This document shows positions 24,805 through 32,462 of a DNA stretch of 64,000 nucleotides, in pieces; within the stretch, counting starts at the first letter, position 1, and every line of letters starts with the position of its first letter. This DNA comes from Eubacterium sp. GTDB lineage: Bacteria > Bacillota > Clostridia > Lachnospirales > Lachnospiraceae. The translations under genes and the position numbers were made by a program. The stretch lies in assembly GCA_017433825.1 (NCBI GenBank), contig JAFRGL010000013.1, forward strand, positions 62,001-126,000. The letters run 5' to 3'. The notes under the pieces were generated by a model that made no database searches, was not told where the DNA came from, and was given only the letters and a program-made list of their open reading frames with translations.

Positions 24805-25071
24805 TTACTTTCTGATACCTAATTTCGCAATAAGCTCTCTGTATCTGTTGATGTCAACTTTCTTCAGATAGTCAAGCAGGCCACGTCTCTTACCGACCAT
24901 CTTCAGAAGGCCTCTTCTGGAATGATGATCCTTGTGGTTGGTCTTAAGGTGCTCGGTGAGCTCCTTAATGCGGTATGTAAGGATGGCAACCTGTACTTCG
25001 GGTGAACCGGTGTCGCCTTCTGTTCTTGCATACTCTTTGATAATTTCCTGTTTTGTCTATTTTGCGATCAT
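24805..25071 (-). CDS. rpsO: 30S ribosomal protein S15 with an in-frame TAG at codon 5
   Basis: The frame encodes a normal-length S15 (88 codons): [38 protein letters not shown] and the final [15 protein letters not shown]. It starts with ATG (25069-25071) nine bases after AGGAGG. The reading is M-I-A-K-stop-T-K-Q: codon 5 (25057-25059) is TAG, one change from GAG or CAG, which relatives would carry. No alternative ATG, GTG or TTG start follows in frame before the conserved part. TAG serves as a normal stop elsewhere in the window (RT gene and a flavoprotein gene). Sequencing or assembly error, a real nonsense mutation or amber read-through are the options. S15 helps assemble the 30S platform. 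Confidence 0.85.
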
Positions 25072-25163
25072 TTTTTGTTTCCTCCTGATATTGTTAACCG
25101 CCGATGATTAAGGTGCGGCCGGAGTCTCCAAACACCCGAACCATGGCTTGACGTACAGCGGAC

Positions 25164-25192
25164 ATTTTAACACAGACTTTCCCTGCCGTCAA
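25164..25192 (-). promoter_or_regulatory. Sigma-A-type promoter of rpsO-pnp
   Basis: On the minus strand TTGACG (25187-25192) and TAAAAT (25164-25169) are separated by 17 bases. The leader to the rpsO ATG is about 90 nt with short inverted repeats, which could hold an S15 autoregulation site (inference). Confidence 0.7.
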
Positions 25193-25203
25193 GGAAAATT
25201 CCT

Positions 25204-26061
25204 TTAACTTTCGGATGCTTTCAGTTCATTTATGAACCGGTACAGGGCGTCTTTCCAGTCAGGCAGACGCTTAAAGCCTTTCGCGTCCAGTTTGTCTTTG
25301 GACATGCGGCTGTTCAGCGGTCTTTTTGCCTTCACCGGGTATTCCGCAGTGGTAAGCGGCGTCACCTTGACATCATCCATGCCTGCTGCCTTGAAAATCT
25401 CGCAGGCGAAATCATACCAGCTGCACAGGCCTTCATTTGTGGCGTGGTAAACGCCGTATTTATTGGTCTCAATCATATCCGCAAGAAGGACGGAAAGGTC
25501 GGGCGTATAGGTGGGTGAGCCGATCTGGTCATTGACCACGGAAACCGCGCCTTTCTTCCTGCCGTGCTTGAGCATTGTCTTGACGAAATTGCTGCCGTTC
25601 AATCCGAACACCCAGGAAATCCGGACGATATAATATTTCAGCACCCGGTCTTTGACCTTTTTCTCGCCTTCGTATTTGCTCATGCCGTAGACGTTGATGG
25701 GATCCGCCTCGTCATCCGGTTCCCAGGGACGTTCTCCCTGTCCGTTGAACACATAATCGGTGCTTAAATACAGCATCCGGATGTTCAGTTCGCCGCAGAC
25801 GTGGGCGATATTGTCCGTACCGATAACATTGACGCGCATGCAGGCGGCCACATTATCTTCGGCAGCGTCCACCGCCGTGTAGGCTGCGCAGTGTATAACC
25901 GCGTCCGGTCTTACTTTTCTGATGTATGCGTCCACATCGGCAAATACCGTGATATCCAGTTCCTGGATATCCACCGGCACCACCTCGTGCCCCCTTGCGT
26001 TAAGCTCTTTTACCAGATCGGTGCCCAGCTGGCCCCTGGCTCCTGTTACCAAGATTTTCAT
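25204..26061 (-). CDS. rfbD: dTDP-4-dehydrorhamnose reductase
   Basis: The 285-residue extended SDR protein has KILVTGARGQLGTDL at the N-terminus, the catalytic Thr/Ser and YxxxK region (STDYVFNG, then YGMSKYEGEK) and the RmlD-type C-terminus. It performs the last step in dTDP-L-rhamnose synthesis for surface polysaccharides. The ATG at 26061 is chosen because GGAGG lies five bases before it. rfbA, rfbB and rfbC are not adjacent. Confidence 0.92.
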   Translation of the reverse strand: MKILVTGARGQLGTDLVKELNARGHEVVPVDIQELDITVFADVDAYIRKVRPDAVIHCAAYTAVDAAEDNVAACMRVNVIGTDNIAHVCGELNIRMLYLSTDYVFNGQGERPWEPDDEADPINVYGMSKYEGEKKVKDRVLKYYIVRISWVFGLNGSNFVKTMLKHGRKKGAVSVVNDQIGSPTYTPDLSVLLADMIETNKYGVYHATNEGLCSWYDFACEIFKAAGMDDVKVTPLTTAEYPVKAKRPLNSRMSKDKLDAKGFKRLPDWKDALYRFINELKASES

Positions 26062-26105
26062 AGCTTCCTCCATAAACTTTTTCTAAACGGGAAACGCTTC
26101 CGCGC

Positions 26106-27401
26106 CTACCGCACAGCTTTTTCTTTAATATGTACGGAAATAATCACGTCATTTACCAGCGAGCAGCCGTCCGGCAGCTGCGCCTCGATGGGCAGCTGAT
26201 AATCGCCGATGGCCAGGCCCGTCACGTCAATGGTCGCCGAACGGATGGTTTCCTCAAGGCCTCTCAGATCTTCCACGGCACCCTGCACGCGCAGCTCTAC
26301 CGCAGCCTGGTCATAGGAAACGGTCCGGTTGTCCGCCAGGCCCGTTACGGTAATCTCATCCACATCCAGCGTGTAGGTTTTGCTTCCGAAGGGCATGATG
26401 GGCACCGTTACGGTAATGGTATCCTTCGCGGAGGATGACAGCTTCATACCGGAAGGAATCAGATCCGTGATGTCCACCACAAAGGTGGTGTCGTTGATTT
26501 CCTCCCCGGTAAGCACCATCTTCTCCTGCGGGACGACGAGGACGTTGCCCTGCGCCGCCAGGGCCTGAATCGCCTCGGAGGTGCCTGCCAGTGTAATCTC
26601 TTCCGGTACGCTGGTCAGGGTTCCCACTATGTAGCCGGGATTCGGATCGCCGGAATAATGCAGTTCAAAGGTGACGCCTGAGACCTTCCTCCACAGCTCC
26701 ACGGCCACCTTGATTTCGGGCATGCCGCCGTCAAAGGTCAGGTCGTCATTGATAATGGTTTCCGATATCTCATTCTGGTTCCGGTCACGCAGGATAAGCG
26801 TGGCATTCTTTGTCCGGTCGAAGGTCATGTTGGACACGTCGATGCGGGCCACTACGGTATCGATGCTGTTTACGATGGATTCCGGACCGTTTATTACCAC
26901 GCTGTCCGGATTGGGCGTCAGCTTTCCGATTTCGTAGTCCTTGCCCGGCACAGTCTCGCCCGTGCTGACCACCACCGGGAATTCCTTCCGGGCGATGTTC
27001 TCGATGACAATCGGAATCGTGCTTCTGGACAGTGACAGGGCGCTCCTGTCAAACCCCCTGCAGCTGACGTCCAGCGGCACGGTTACCGGGTCCCTTTCCA
27101 GGTCCACAATCTGGGTCAGATCCGCGGTAACGCTGATGCTGTCCGCCGAAAGCTTGTTCAGCTCGGAACGGTTGCCTTTGACATAGACGGTCACCTGTTT
27201 GTATTCATCGTCGATGCTGTACACCTGCTTGCCGTTGGCAATGTAGGTTTCATTGAGCACCTGCACCTTGACATTGAAGCTCTCCGTTTCCTGCGGGTCG
27301 CTGGCATAGACCACGGCGTACCAGATAACGATGGCTATCAGCAGGGAAATAACCTTATATGATAAATTATGTGTGATGATTCCCAGGGGATTCTTCTTCA
27401 C
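26106..27401 (-). CDS. cdaR: YbbR-domain protein, regulator of the c-di-AMP cyclase
   Basis: The 431-residue protein has one N-terminal membrane helix (LLIAIVIWYAVVYA) and about four extracellular YbbR repeats (for example QVYSIDDEYKQVTVYVKGN, and later VSTGETVPGKDYEIG). In Firmicutes this protein pairs with CdaA and modulates c-di-AMP synthesis. It starts at a GTG that overlaps the cdaA stop (GTGA), so translation is coupled. Confidence 0.9.
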   Translation of the reverse strand: MKKNPLGIITHNLSYKVISLLIAIVIWYAVVYASDPQETESFNVKVQVLNETYIANGKQVYSIDDEYKQVTVYVKGNRSELNKLSADSISVTADLTQIVDLERDPVTVPLDVSCRGFDRSALSLSRSTIPIVIENIARKEFPVVVSTGETVPGKDYEIGKLTPNPDSVVINGPESIVNSIDTVVARIDVSNMTFDRTKNATLILRDRNQNEISETIINDDLTFDGGMPEIKVAVELWRKVSGVTFELHYSGDPNPGYIVGTLTSVPEEITLAGTSEAIQALAAQGNVLVVPQEKMVLTGEEINDTTFVVDITDLIPSGMKLSSSAKDTITVTVPIMPFGSKTYTLDVDEITVTGLADNRTVSYDQAAVELRVQGAVEDLRGLEETIRSATIDVTGLAIGDYQLPIEAQLPDGCSLVNDVIISVHIKEKAVR

Positions 27402-28252
27402 GATACTTCCTTTCTGACAAACTTCGGCGTCTTCACGGCGCTCTGTATCTGATGCAGCGTCTCTCTTAAGTCACTTAAGTTCACGCCGGTATACAGCCGG
27501 CCTTCCCGGGCGTAGGAAACCTTCCCGGTTTCCTCGGACACGATAATCGTAATACAGTCCGAGATTTCGGAAACGCCCACGCCGGCCCTGTGCCTTGTGC
27601 CCAGGTTTTTGGACAGCGCCGTGTTCTCCGAAAGGGGAAGGTAGCAGGTGGCTGCCACGATACGGTCCTTGCGGATAATCAGCGCGCCGTCATGCAGGGG
27701 CGTATTGTGCTCGAAAATATTCTCTATCAGCTGACTGGTAATCTGGGCGTCCACGGGGATGCCCGTCTCCTCGAATTCCTTCAGCTGTACATCCAGTTCC
27801 ACAACGATAAGGGCGCCTGTTTTGCTCTCGGCCATATTGAAGGTGGCCCTTGTGATTTCATTGATGGTCTTGTCATTGAAATACAGGTTTTCCCGGTCGG
27901 ATTTGGAGGAAAACCAGTTCGTCAGCGGGTTGCTGTGGCCCATCTGCTCCAGTACCCTTCGAAGCTCAGGCTGGAAGATGATGATGATGGCCGTAATGGC
28001 AATACCGGTGACGTTCTGGATCAGCCATGAAATAATCTCCATGTGCAGGATATTCACGATAAATACGAAGACCAGGATAACCAGGATACCTTTCAGCAGT
28101 GCATAGGCCCTGGTATTCTTCAGCCAGAGAATCATCCGGTAGACGAATATGGCAAGCAGGGCAATCTGTATGATATCGATTACCTGTATACTCTTCGGCG
28201 GAGCCAGCCATGACAGCAGATTTACCTGGAGCCAGTTCCAAATTGCTTCCAA
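27398..28252 (-). CDS. cdaA: Diadenylate cyclase CdaA
   Basis: The 284-residue protein has three N-terminal membrane helices and a cytoplasmic DAC domain with the catalytic DGALII and GTRHRAGVGVSE motifs. It condenses two ATP to c-di-AMP, a second messenger for potassium, osmotic and wall homeostasis. The start appears to be TTG at 28252, with AAGGG about 12 bases upstream, so the exact start is a little uncertain. glmM, the usual third gene of the operon, is not here; rfbD follows cdaR instead. Confidence 0.95.
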   Translation of the reverse strand: MEAIWNWLQVNLLSWLAPPKSIQVIDIIQIALLAIFVYRMILWLKNTRAYALLKGILVILVFVFIVNILHMEIISWLIQNVTGIAITAIIIIFQPELRRVLEQMGHSNPLTNWFSSKSDRENLYFNDKTINEITRATFNMAESKTGALIVVELDVQLKEFEETGIPVDAQITSQLIENIFEHNTPLHDGALIIRKDRIVAATCYLPLSENTALSKNLGTRHRAGVGVSEISDCITIIVSEETGKVSYAREGRLYTGVNLSDLRETLHQIQSAVKTPKFVRKEVS

Positions 28253-28310
28253 ACCGCTTCACATCCCTTCTTTAAATAATATACTCTCCCAACAAGTCCG
28301 GCCGGGGACA

Positions 28311-29291
28311 TCAAAGATCCTGAAGTGTATTCTCCAGGCCTTTCCGGAAGCCGCCTTCATCGTCGTCTTCCTCACTGAATTCAATCGGGCTGTCCTGCGC
28401 GATATTTCCCACGTTCTTGGGAACGGCCTTGACATAGTAATAATAATCGTCGTCCTCGAACTGCACGTTCCTGGCCCTGCTGTAATCCAGCGAATGAAGG
28501 AAGAAGGCCACGACAACGGCAATGCAGAAGGAAATGACCGTATCGAGAAGCAGGGGCTTCAGCTCCGGACTCGTCTCCAGCAGCACCCGCGTTCCCACGT
28601 AAGTCAGAATCAGGTAGGCGGCCGCTCCTGCGGCTGCGGAAACAAGCCAGGTAAAACCGGTCAGGATTTTCTTCAGGAAGCAGACTGCCAGGACCGCGGC
28701 CGCGGCTACGATCATCGCCAGAATCGTACTGCTGTTCAGCAGGGTATCGTCGATCAGCTTCTGCAGGACTTCCAGGTTGGAAAGCTCCCCGGCTTCCAGC
28801 AGCGCCGCAGTAGAGGGAAGCTGCCTTAAAAAGCCCATGGAAAGCACGGTCATGACAGCGGAAAGCGCGGAGCCCGCATTGCCGGCCAGGCCCAGTACCA
28901 GCGGCACGGCACCGGGGAAGCCCAGCATTCCCGCCACCGGCCCCAGCACCAGTGCCGGGGTATCCTTCGGCACAAAACGCATCACCAGGATCAGGATCAG
29001 CAGGTAAAGCGCAACTGCCGCCACGCCGATGAGCAGGTGCAGTCCGAAGCAGTGCAGCACGATAAACACCGCACCGATGACCGCCGTTCCTGTAAACGGC
29101 ATGATCGCGCACAGTATGGAAAGGATAATCACCAGGAAAAGGCTGTCCAGAATCGGCAGATAGCCCAGTTTTTTATTGATGATGGTCAGCACGCCGAAGG
29201 CCAGTATGAATTTCAGCACCGGCATGATGTAAATATCCCCGGCGGCAAAAATCTGACGTATTTTATTTCTGAATGTATTTAGTGCTGTCAT
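28311..29291 (-). CDS. Multi-pass membrane protein, function unknown
   Basis: The 326-residue protein has about eight to nine hydrophobic helices and ends in an acidic, tyrosine-rich cytoplasmic tail (FEDDDYYYYVKAVPKN, then EFSEEDDDEGG). I do not recognise the family with certainty. It overlaps the upstream membrane-protein gene by four bases (ATGA) and lies 58 bases before cdaA on the same strand. A functional link with c-di-AMP signalling or the envelope is possible but only suggested by position. Confidence 0.6.
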   Translation of the reverse strand: MTALNTFRNKIRQIFAAGDIYIMPVLKFILAFGVLTIINKKLGYLPILDSLFLVIILSILCAIMPFTGTAVIGAVFIVLHCFGLHLLIGVAAVALYLLILILVMRFVPKDTPALVLGPVAGMLGFPGAVPLVLGLAGNAGSALSAVMTVLSMGFLRQLPSTAALLEAGELSNLEVLQKLIDDTLLNSSTILAMIVAAAAVLAVCFLKKILTGFTWLVSAAAGAAAYLILTYVGTRVLLETSPELKPLLLDTVISFCIAVVVAFFLHSLDYSRARNVQFEDDDYYYYVKAVPKNVGNIAQDSPIEFSEEDDDEGGFRKGLENTLQDL

Positions 29292-29758
29292 CTGCCTGCT
29301 CCTCTTCCGGAAGACGCCTTCGTCTGCTCCGCGGCTTTTTTCTTCCTGGATTTTTTCCGGACAATGCCGTCCTCCGCGTCATAGCTGTCGGACAGCGCCT
29401 CCAGGGCTTCATAATACTCTGTTGCCCCTGCCTGGGCCTTCTCATAACGGATGCTTCTGACCACAAACACCAGTATGGTATACAGCGCCAGGATTATACC
29501 GTAGACCAGGAACACATACAGAAGGCTGGACTTGACAGACACAACGGTCATTTTTTCCATGTAGTCCGAAATATTCCTTATCAGGTAAACGGCAAGGATA
29601 ATGACGTAGGCAATGGTAATCAGGAAAATATTTCCCACTATGCCCGCGGCAATATAGTCTCTTTTATGGTATTTTACAATTTCCAGATCATTTCCCGTGT
29701 CCGGGTCCTGCTCATACATGGCAAGCCGGGTCATGAGTCTGATACGGTCTTCATCCAT
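29288..29758 (-). CDS. Small membrane protein, function unknown
   Basis: The 156-residue protein has a soluble N-terminus (MDEDRIRLMTRLAMYEQDPD), two membrane helices (about 48-70 and 88-110) and a basic C-terminal tail rich in Lys and Arg (VRKKSRKKK). The ATG at 29758 is preferred over one ten codons upstream because AGAGGAT lies just before it. It is coupled to the following membrane-protein gene by a 4-base overlap, so the two probably work together. Confidence 0.6.
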   Translation of the reverse strand: MDEDRIRLMTRLAMYEQDPDTGNDLEIVKYHKRDYIAAGIVGNIFLITIAYVIILAVYLIRNISDYMEKMTVVSVKSSLLYVFLVYGIILALYTILVFVVRSIRYEKAQAGATEYYEALEALSDSYDAEDGIVRKKSRKKKAAEQTKASSGRGAGR

Positions 29759-29847
29759 AACATCGATCCTCTGTCCGGCCCCCGGCATCCGGCGGCCGTT
29801 TCAGTTTTTGAATATAATTATTCGATCTATAATAGCACAGAACGGCT

Positions 29848-30348
29848 TTATATGCAAGTTCGGCAGATGGCCGAAACCACTTCTTCCACATCTGTGCCGT
29901 CGCAGTCAATGACATCGTCCGCATACTTCTCATACAGTACCGTCCTGCGTCGGAAAAGGTCCTCCATGGTCTCGCCGGGCGCCAGGAGGATGCCCCTGGT
30001 CTTAATGTTCTTGATCCGGCGCATCATTTCCTCAAAACCGACCTTCAGATAGACCACCCGGCCGATGGACTTCAGGTGCCGCATGGCATTGTCGTAATAC
30101 ACTGCGCTTCCCCCGGTGGCAATCACGGTATTGGTATAGGCAGCGAGGTCCGAAAGCACGGCCTCCTCGGTTTCCGCGAAAAAGTCCGTTCCCTTTGTCT
30201 CGATGATTTCCTGCAGGGGCATGCCCGTTCTTTCCTGGATCAGGATATCCGTATCCAGGAAGGATTTGCACAGTGCCTTGGCCGCCAGGACGCCGCAGGT
30301 ACTCTTGCCGCAGCCCGGCATGCCGATAAGAATGACGCTTCCGGCCAT
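29848..30348 (-). CDS. aroK: Shikimate kinase
   Basis: The 166-residue P-loop kinase has the Walker A GMPGCGKST, the substrate-binding FLDTDILIQERTG (DTD motif), FFAETEE and the shikimate-binding IATGGSAVYY. It phosphorylates shikimate in the aromatic amino acid pathway. The lid region (TRGILLAPGET) has the usual Arg. It follows comF by 16 bases. Confidence 0.92.
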   Translation of the reverse strand: MAGSVILIGMPGCGKSTCGVLAAKALCKSFLDTDILIQERTGMPLQEIIETKGTDFFAETEEAVLSDLAAYTNTVIATGGSAVYYDNAMRHLKSIGRVVYLKVGFEEMMRRIKNIKTRGILLAPGETMEDLFRRRTVLYEKYADDVIDCDGTDVEEVVSAICRTCI

Positions 30349-30364
30349 ATTTTATGTTCTCCTT

Positions 30365-31084
30365 TCAACAGTCCTCGCCGCCGATGCAGATGCAGGCAAA
30401 ATAAACCTCCGCCGCGCCGGCTTCCTTTAACAGCCGGGCCACTGCGTCCACGGTACTGCCCGAGGTATAAATATCGTCCACTATAAGCACGCGCTCATAG
30501 GGGCAGCTGTCCTTCGTCAGTGCGAAGGCTTCAAACAGGTTCCTGCGTCTTTCGCTGACGTCCAGTTCCTTCTGGGCTTTCGTCTTCACCCTCCGGACGA
30601 CCAGTTTTTCATCCACGGGGATTCCGGTAAGGCCTGAGAGGGCTTTCGCGGCCAGCGCCGCCTGGTTATACCCTCTTTTGTACAGTCTCTGACGGTGCAC
30701 CGGCACGGGCACGACGGCGTCAATCCGCCATTTTTCAAGCCGGTCTTTTCCGAAAGCCAGGATGGCTTTCGCGTAGAAGGAAGCGTACTCGCCCCTGCCG
30801 TAGTATTTGAACCGGACGACGGATTCCCGCATCACGCCGCGGTACAGGAAAGGCGCAAAGCCCTTTGTATAATAATGGTTTACCCTGCTGCAGTCCCTGC
30901 AGTAGGGTTTTGAAGCATCCGCCATGGCCTTCCCGCATTTCAGGCACCAGGGTTCTTCAATGAATTTCAGCTTCGGCCTGCATTTTCTGCAGACATGCAG
31001 GGTTTTGAATCCCAGAGGCGCATCGCAGAGCACACACCTTCTGGGAAACAGGATGTCCGCAAAACAGCTCAGTATTTTCAGCAA
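30365..31084 (-). CDS. comF: ComF family phosphoribosyltransferase-like protein
   Basis: The 239-residue protein has an N-terminal zinc region with four Cys pairs or singles (CVLCDAPL, CRKC, CLKCGKAM, CRDC). A PRTase-like domain follows with the PRPP loop VLIVDDIYTSGSTVDA. ComF proteins take part in DNA uptake or nucleotide handling. A TTG start at 31084 is preferred because AAAGGA lies six bases upstream; the open frame continues upstream without a ribosome-binding site. A TATAAT-like box on the minus strand at 31149-31154 may be its -10 element. Confidence 0.88.
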   Translation of the reverse strand: MLKILSCFADILFPRRCVLCDAPLGFKTLHVCRKCRPKLKFIEEPWCLKCGKAMADASKPYCRDCSRVNHYYTKGFAPFLYRGVMRESVVRFKYYGRGEYASFYAKAILAFGKDRLEKWRIDAVVPVPVHRQRLYKRGYNQAALAAKALSGLTGIPVDEKLVVRRVKTKAQKELDVSERRRNLFEAFALTKDSCPYERVLIVDDIYTSGSTVDAVARLLKEAGAAEVYFACICIGGEDC

Positions 31085-31197
31085 AAGGATTCCTTTCTCC
31101 CCCGAATCCTCTCTTCCGGGAATGTATACAGGATACGATTCCAAGTATATTATAACATATCCGCCCGGCAAAGGAAACCGCCCGGGGTCCCTCCAAT

Positions 31198-31225
31198 GGT
31201 GAACTTACGGTGAATTTACGGTGAA
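31198..31225. promoter_or_regulatory. Three GGTGAA repeats at 11-bp spacing upstream of a small gene
   Basis: GGTGAA occurs at 31198-31203, 31209-31214 and 31220-31225, separated by CTTAC and TTTAC, so each falls on the same face of the helix. It lies between the divergent comF gene and the small Cys-rich protein gene. It looks like an operator or activator site, but no regulator is identified. Confidence 0.4.
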
Positions 31226-31339
31226 GAAAAAAAGCCCGCTCAAAGATGCGGCTTTACACATGCTGCCGTTCTGTGGTAGAATACCCCCTGTCAAATGAAA
31301 AACAGTCACCGGCGGGGCTTTTCCCGGAAAGGATAACGG

Positions 31340-31540
31340 ATGGAAGACAATAAACTGAACATGGTTCCCGAAGACTGCACGCATGACTGCAGCACCTGCG
31401 CCGTGGCCTGCAATACCGTCACGGACAAGAACGAGCCTTACGGCATGTTTGAGAAGATGGATGCGCTGGCTCAGGACCTGATGAACGACGACCTGCAGGA
31501 CATGCTGAACAAGCTGGCAGCGGAACTGGATAACGCATAA
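31340..31540 (+). CDS. Small cysteine-containing protein, function unknown
   Basis: This 66-residue acidic protein carries a four-Cys cluster near the N-terminus (EDCTHDCSTCAVAC) and a helical C-terminus (MDALAQDLMNDDLQDMLNKL). The cluster could bind zinc or an iron-sulphur centre, or be redox-active. AAAGGA lies before the ATG and a strong bidirectional terminator follows, so it is a genuine single-gene unit. I do not recognise the family. Confidence 0.65.
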   Translation: MEDNKLNMVPEDCTHDCSTCAVACNTVTDKNEPYGMFEKMDALAQDLMNDDLQDMLNKLAAELDNA

Positions 31541-31550
31541 AGGCAACAAA

Positions 31551-31580
31551 AAAAGCAGCGGCTGTACAGCCGCTGCTTTT
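31551..31580. terminator. Bidirectional terminator between convergent genes
   Basis: AAAAGCAGCGGCTG and CAGCCGCTGCTTTT form a near-perfect palindrome with a TA centre. T-runs lie on both sides (plus after 31577, minus after 31554). It ends both the small Cys protein gene and the hydrolase gene. Confidence 0.88.
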
Positions 31581-31595
31581 TGCATGAAGGAATCA

Positions 31596-32402
31596 TTATA
31601 TTCTCGCATTTATCCAGCTTATAACGTCGCCGACCACTTCTTCCTTACAGTATTCATTGAAAATCTCATGGAAAAGGCCTCCGTAGATTTTCATCTGCCG
31701 GTCTTCTGACGCCGCCTTTTCAAAGAATCTGAAGGTGGCGGAAACATTCACCAGGGCATCTTTTTCCCCGTGAAGCATCAGTACCGGATAAGCGAACTTA
31801 TGGATGTTTTCAGACAGCCATTCCATACCCTTGCCCATTTGGATGAAAAGGCCCAGGGCAATACTCATTTCGTTATAGGGATCCTTTCCGTACCAGTCCA
31901 CTACCTCCTGTACGGAACAGACGCCGCTGCCCAGCGAGTTTTCGATTCTGGCATGGACGTCCGCGTCCTCCGGAAACGCATTGCCCGCATCTGTGCTGCC
32001 CGGCGCAACAGCCGCCCCGCTGGTTATAAAGCCCGCAAGTCTTTTGTCCGGATATTTGACGCCGTAACCTGCCACGGTAAACCCGCCCATGGAATGGCCT
32101 ATGACAAAGATCGGAAGATCGGGATTCTCGGCAATCGCCATGTCCACAATCACGTTCGTGTCATCCAGAAGTTCATTATAATCGTTCAGGAAAGTTCTCT
32201 CCCCTTCCGAACGTCCGTGACCCCTGTGGTCAAACCGGTAGGTTCCGATACCTGCTTCATGCAGCCGTTCCGCCACATAGTCGTAACGTCCCTGATGCTC
32301 CGCCAGTCCGTGTACAATTACCGCGACCGCCCTGTTCTGTGCATCTGTTTCTTTTTTCATGTACAGTTTCGTTCCGTCAAAGGACTGAATCATTTTTTCC
32401 AT
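31596..32402 (-). CDS. Alpha/beta hydrolase (monoacylglycerol lipase-like)
   Basis: The 268-residue protein has VIVHGLAEHQGRYDYVA (oxyanion region), YRFDHRGHGRSEG, the nucleophile elbow IGHSMGGF (Ser), and a C-terminal MLHGEKDALVN (Asp) with GLFHEIFNE (His). It belongs to the serine aminopeptidase S33/monoacylglycerol lipase group. It has no signal peptide, so it acts in the cytoplasm or at the inner face of the membrane. The substrate is unknown. AAAGGAGG precedes the ATG. Confidence 0.88.
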   Translation of the reverse strand: MEKMIQSFDGTKLYMKKETDAQNRAVAVIVHGLAEHQGRYDYVAERLHEAGIGTYRFDHRGHGRSEGERTFLNDYNELLDDTNVIVDMAIAENPDLPIFVIGHSMGGFTVAGYGVKYPDKRLAGFITSGAAVAPGSTDAGNAFPEDADVHARIENSLGSGVCSVQEVVDWYGKDPYNEMSIALGLFIQMGKGMEWLSENIHKFAYPVLMLHGEKDALVNVSATFRFFEKAASEDRQMKIYGGLFHEIFNEYCKEEVVGDVISWINARI

Positions 32403-32462
32403 ATCCGGACCTCCTTTATAAAATTCATAAACGGCTGATTTGTCTGCAGCCGGTTCTTTTTG

